Shown: positions 6,488-6,894 of the stretch, in pieces
How positions within the stretch are numbered: position 1 is the stretch's first letter
How the letters are laid out: each line of letters opens with the position of its first letter
Assembly: GCA_021814085.1 (NCBI GenBank)
Contig: JAKAJA010000100.1
Span: forward strand, 1-6,894
Direction: 5' to 3'
DNA from: Acidobacteriota bacterium
Lineage (GTDB): Bacteria; Acidobacteriota; UBA4820; DSQY01
DNA length: 6,894 bases
Position numbers and translations under genes: made by a program
The notes under the pieces: generated by a model
Database searches by the model: none
Seen by the model: the letters and a program-made list of their open reading frames with translations, nothing else
What the model was told of the DNA's origin: nothing

Positions 6488-6709
6488 GTGGCTACCCTGA
6501 CCGACAAACAGAAGAAGTTTTACGAGGACGCCCACCGTCAGACGAAGGAAGAGATCAAAGAGATTGACGCCTCTATCGAGGACGAGTTGGCCAAGGTCAA
6601 GGAGCGTCTCGCGGCGCTGCAGGAGGCCAAGAAGGCCGCCCTCCAGATGCACGCGGCGGCCTGCATGAGGCTTACCCTCAAGAACGAGTTTGAAGAGGAA
6701 GGCGAGTAA
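6488..6709 (+). CDS. Small charged coiled-coil protein, function unknown
   Basis: A 73-residue protein I do not recognise. It is strongly charged and predicted to be almost wholly helical, with a heptad-like pattern over about residues 10-50 (IKEIDASIEDELAKVKERL, then ALQEAKKAAL). A short stretch with one Cys (HAAACMRL) and an acidic tail (EFEEEGE) follow. There is no signal peptide or transmembrane helix, so it should be cytoplasmic. GTG 6488 is chosen over in-frame ATG 6476 (77 residues) because of the perfect Shine-Dalgarno before it. It starts 15 bp after the stop of the kinase-TonB gene and is followed within 4 bp by a terminator-like inverted repeat, so the two are probably co-transcribed. 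By position it could be a partner, adaptor or substrate of the kinase; that is inference. Confidence 0.78.
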   Translation: MATLTDKQKKFYEDAHRQTKEEIKEIDASIEDELAKVKERLAALQEAKKAALQMHAAACMRLTLKNEFEEEGE

Positions 6710-6712
6710 TTA

Positions 6713-6790
6713 AGTCCTGAGTGCCAAGTGCTGAGTGCTGGGTAGAGGGAACGAAGCAATAACTCAGCACTCGGAACTCAGCACTGTTTT
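6713..6790 (+). terminator. Terminator-like inverted repeat built from 14-bp (2 x 7) units
   Basis: Bases 6713-6736 are complementary to 6762-6785 at 21 of 24 positions, with a 25-nt loop, and TTTT follows at 6787-6790. Each arm is itself repetitive. The left holds two 14-bp units (agtcctgagtgcca at 6713 and agtgctgagtgctg at 6727). The right holds actcagcact at 6762 and again at 6776, exactly 14 bp apart. It begins 3 bases after the stop of the coiled-coil gene, as expected of an operon end. The T-run is short, so termination efficiency is uncertain; it may be primarily an intergenic repeat element. Confidence 0.65.
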
Positions 6791-6894
6791 CCATCCAGGG
6801 TGCCCCCACCGGGGTGAAAAGGGAAGGCCGTGAAAATCGGCCGCGGCCCAGCCACTGTGAGCGGAAACGAAAGCGGCACGATGCCACTGCCCGG
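6791..6894 (+). promoter_or_regulatory. Cobalamin (B12) riboswitch aptamer, 3' end cut by window
   Basis: This is the 5' and core part of an adenosylcobalamin-type riboswitch (Rfam Cobalamin class, B12 box). In order there are: ggtgccccc with a complementary gggg (6803-6814); the invariant gtgaaaagggaa (6814-6825); a hairpin GGCCG-TGAAAAT-CGGCC (6826-6842); gcggcccagcc and actgtgagcgg (6843-6863), matching the conserved CC..GC.ACTGT block; the gaaacgaaagc segment; and gccactg (6883-6889). The distal parts (GGGAAGG and the AGCCAGGA-type B12 box) and the expression platform lie beyond the window. Bound cobalamin usually represses the downstream gene, which here would be a vitamin B12 uptake, synthesis or B12-independent enzyme gene. 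No clear promoter for it is visible. Confidence 0.9.

Noticed and set aside
6741..6790. A promoter for the riboswitch transcript between the inverted-repeat arms or just after them
   Set aside because: No pair of -35 and -10 boxes with proper spacing stood out; caata at 6757-6761 has no matching upstream box.
6678..6887. 69-codon open frame on the - strand over the window end
   Set aside because: It is a translation of the heptad repeats and the riboswitch; such repeat-derived frames (PSTQHSALGTQ) are a known annotation artefact.

Overview
The window is high-GC DNA densely coded on the + strand. It carries the 3' part of a periplasmic protease gene, a complete ffh, one very large composite signalling gene, a small coiled-coil gene, and the 5' part of a cobalamin riboswitch. 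The outer-membrane logic (a TonB C-terminal domain, a PDZ/S41 protease), a Hanks-type kinase whose catalytic loop resembles those I recall from myxobacteria, and intergenic 7- to 8-bp repeats suggest a high-GC Gram-negative from the Acidobacteriota or Myxococcota/deltaproteobacterial range. The sequence does not settle the phylum. No IS element, CRISPR array, tRNA or rRNA was seen.

Layout. 1-1317: S41 C-terminal processing peptidase, lacking its N-terminus because the window starts inside it. 1318-1448: intergenic stretch with an 8-bp tandem array, a pyrimidine-rich tract and a perfect 7-bp array. 1449-2786: ffh, the SRP GTPase. 2787-2875: short intergenic region with a good sigma70-like promoter (TTGACC, 17 bp, extended -10 TGCTAGATT). 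2876-6472: a 1198-residue protein reading degenerate receiver, Pro/Ala-rich linker, Ser/Thr kinase, second Pro-rich linker, single transmembrane helix, helical periplasmic stalk, TonB C-terminal domain. 6488-6709: 73-residue charged coiled-coil protein, 15 bp downstream. 6713-6790: long inverted repeat built from 14-bp units and followed by TTTT, a likely terminator. 6791-6894: cobalamin riboswitch aptamer cut by the window end; the gene it controls lies outside.

How the parts may work together. The promoter at 2810-2838 and the terminator at 6713-6790 bracket a probable two-gene unit of the kinase-TonB fusion and the coiled-coil protein. The fusion places kinase and pseudo-receiver in the cytoplasm and the TonB-like domain in the periplasm, so it could pass information or force across the inner membrane. 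This is the candidate for an undescribed system. The protease and ffh are general protein-export and quality-control genes with no evident functional tie to it beyond proximity.
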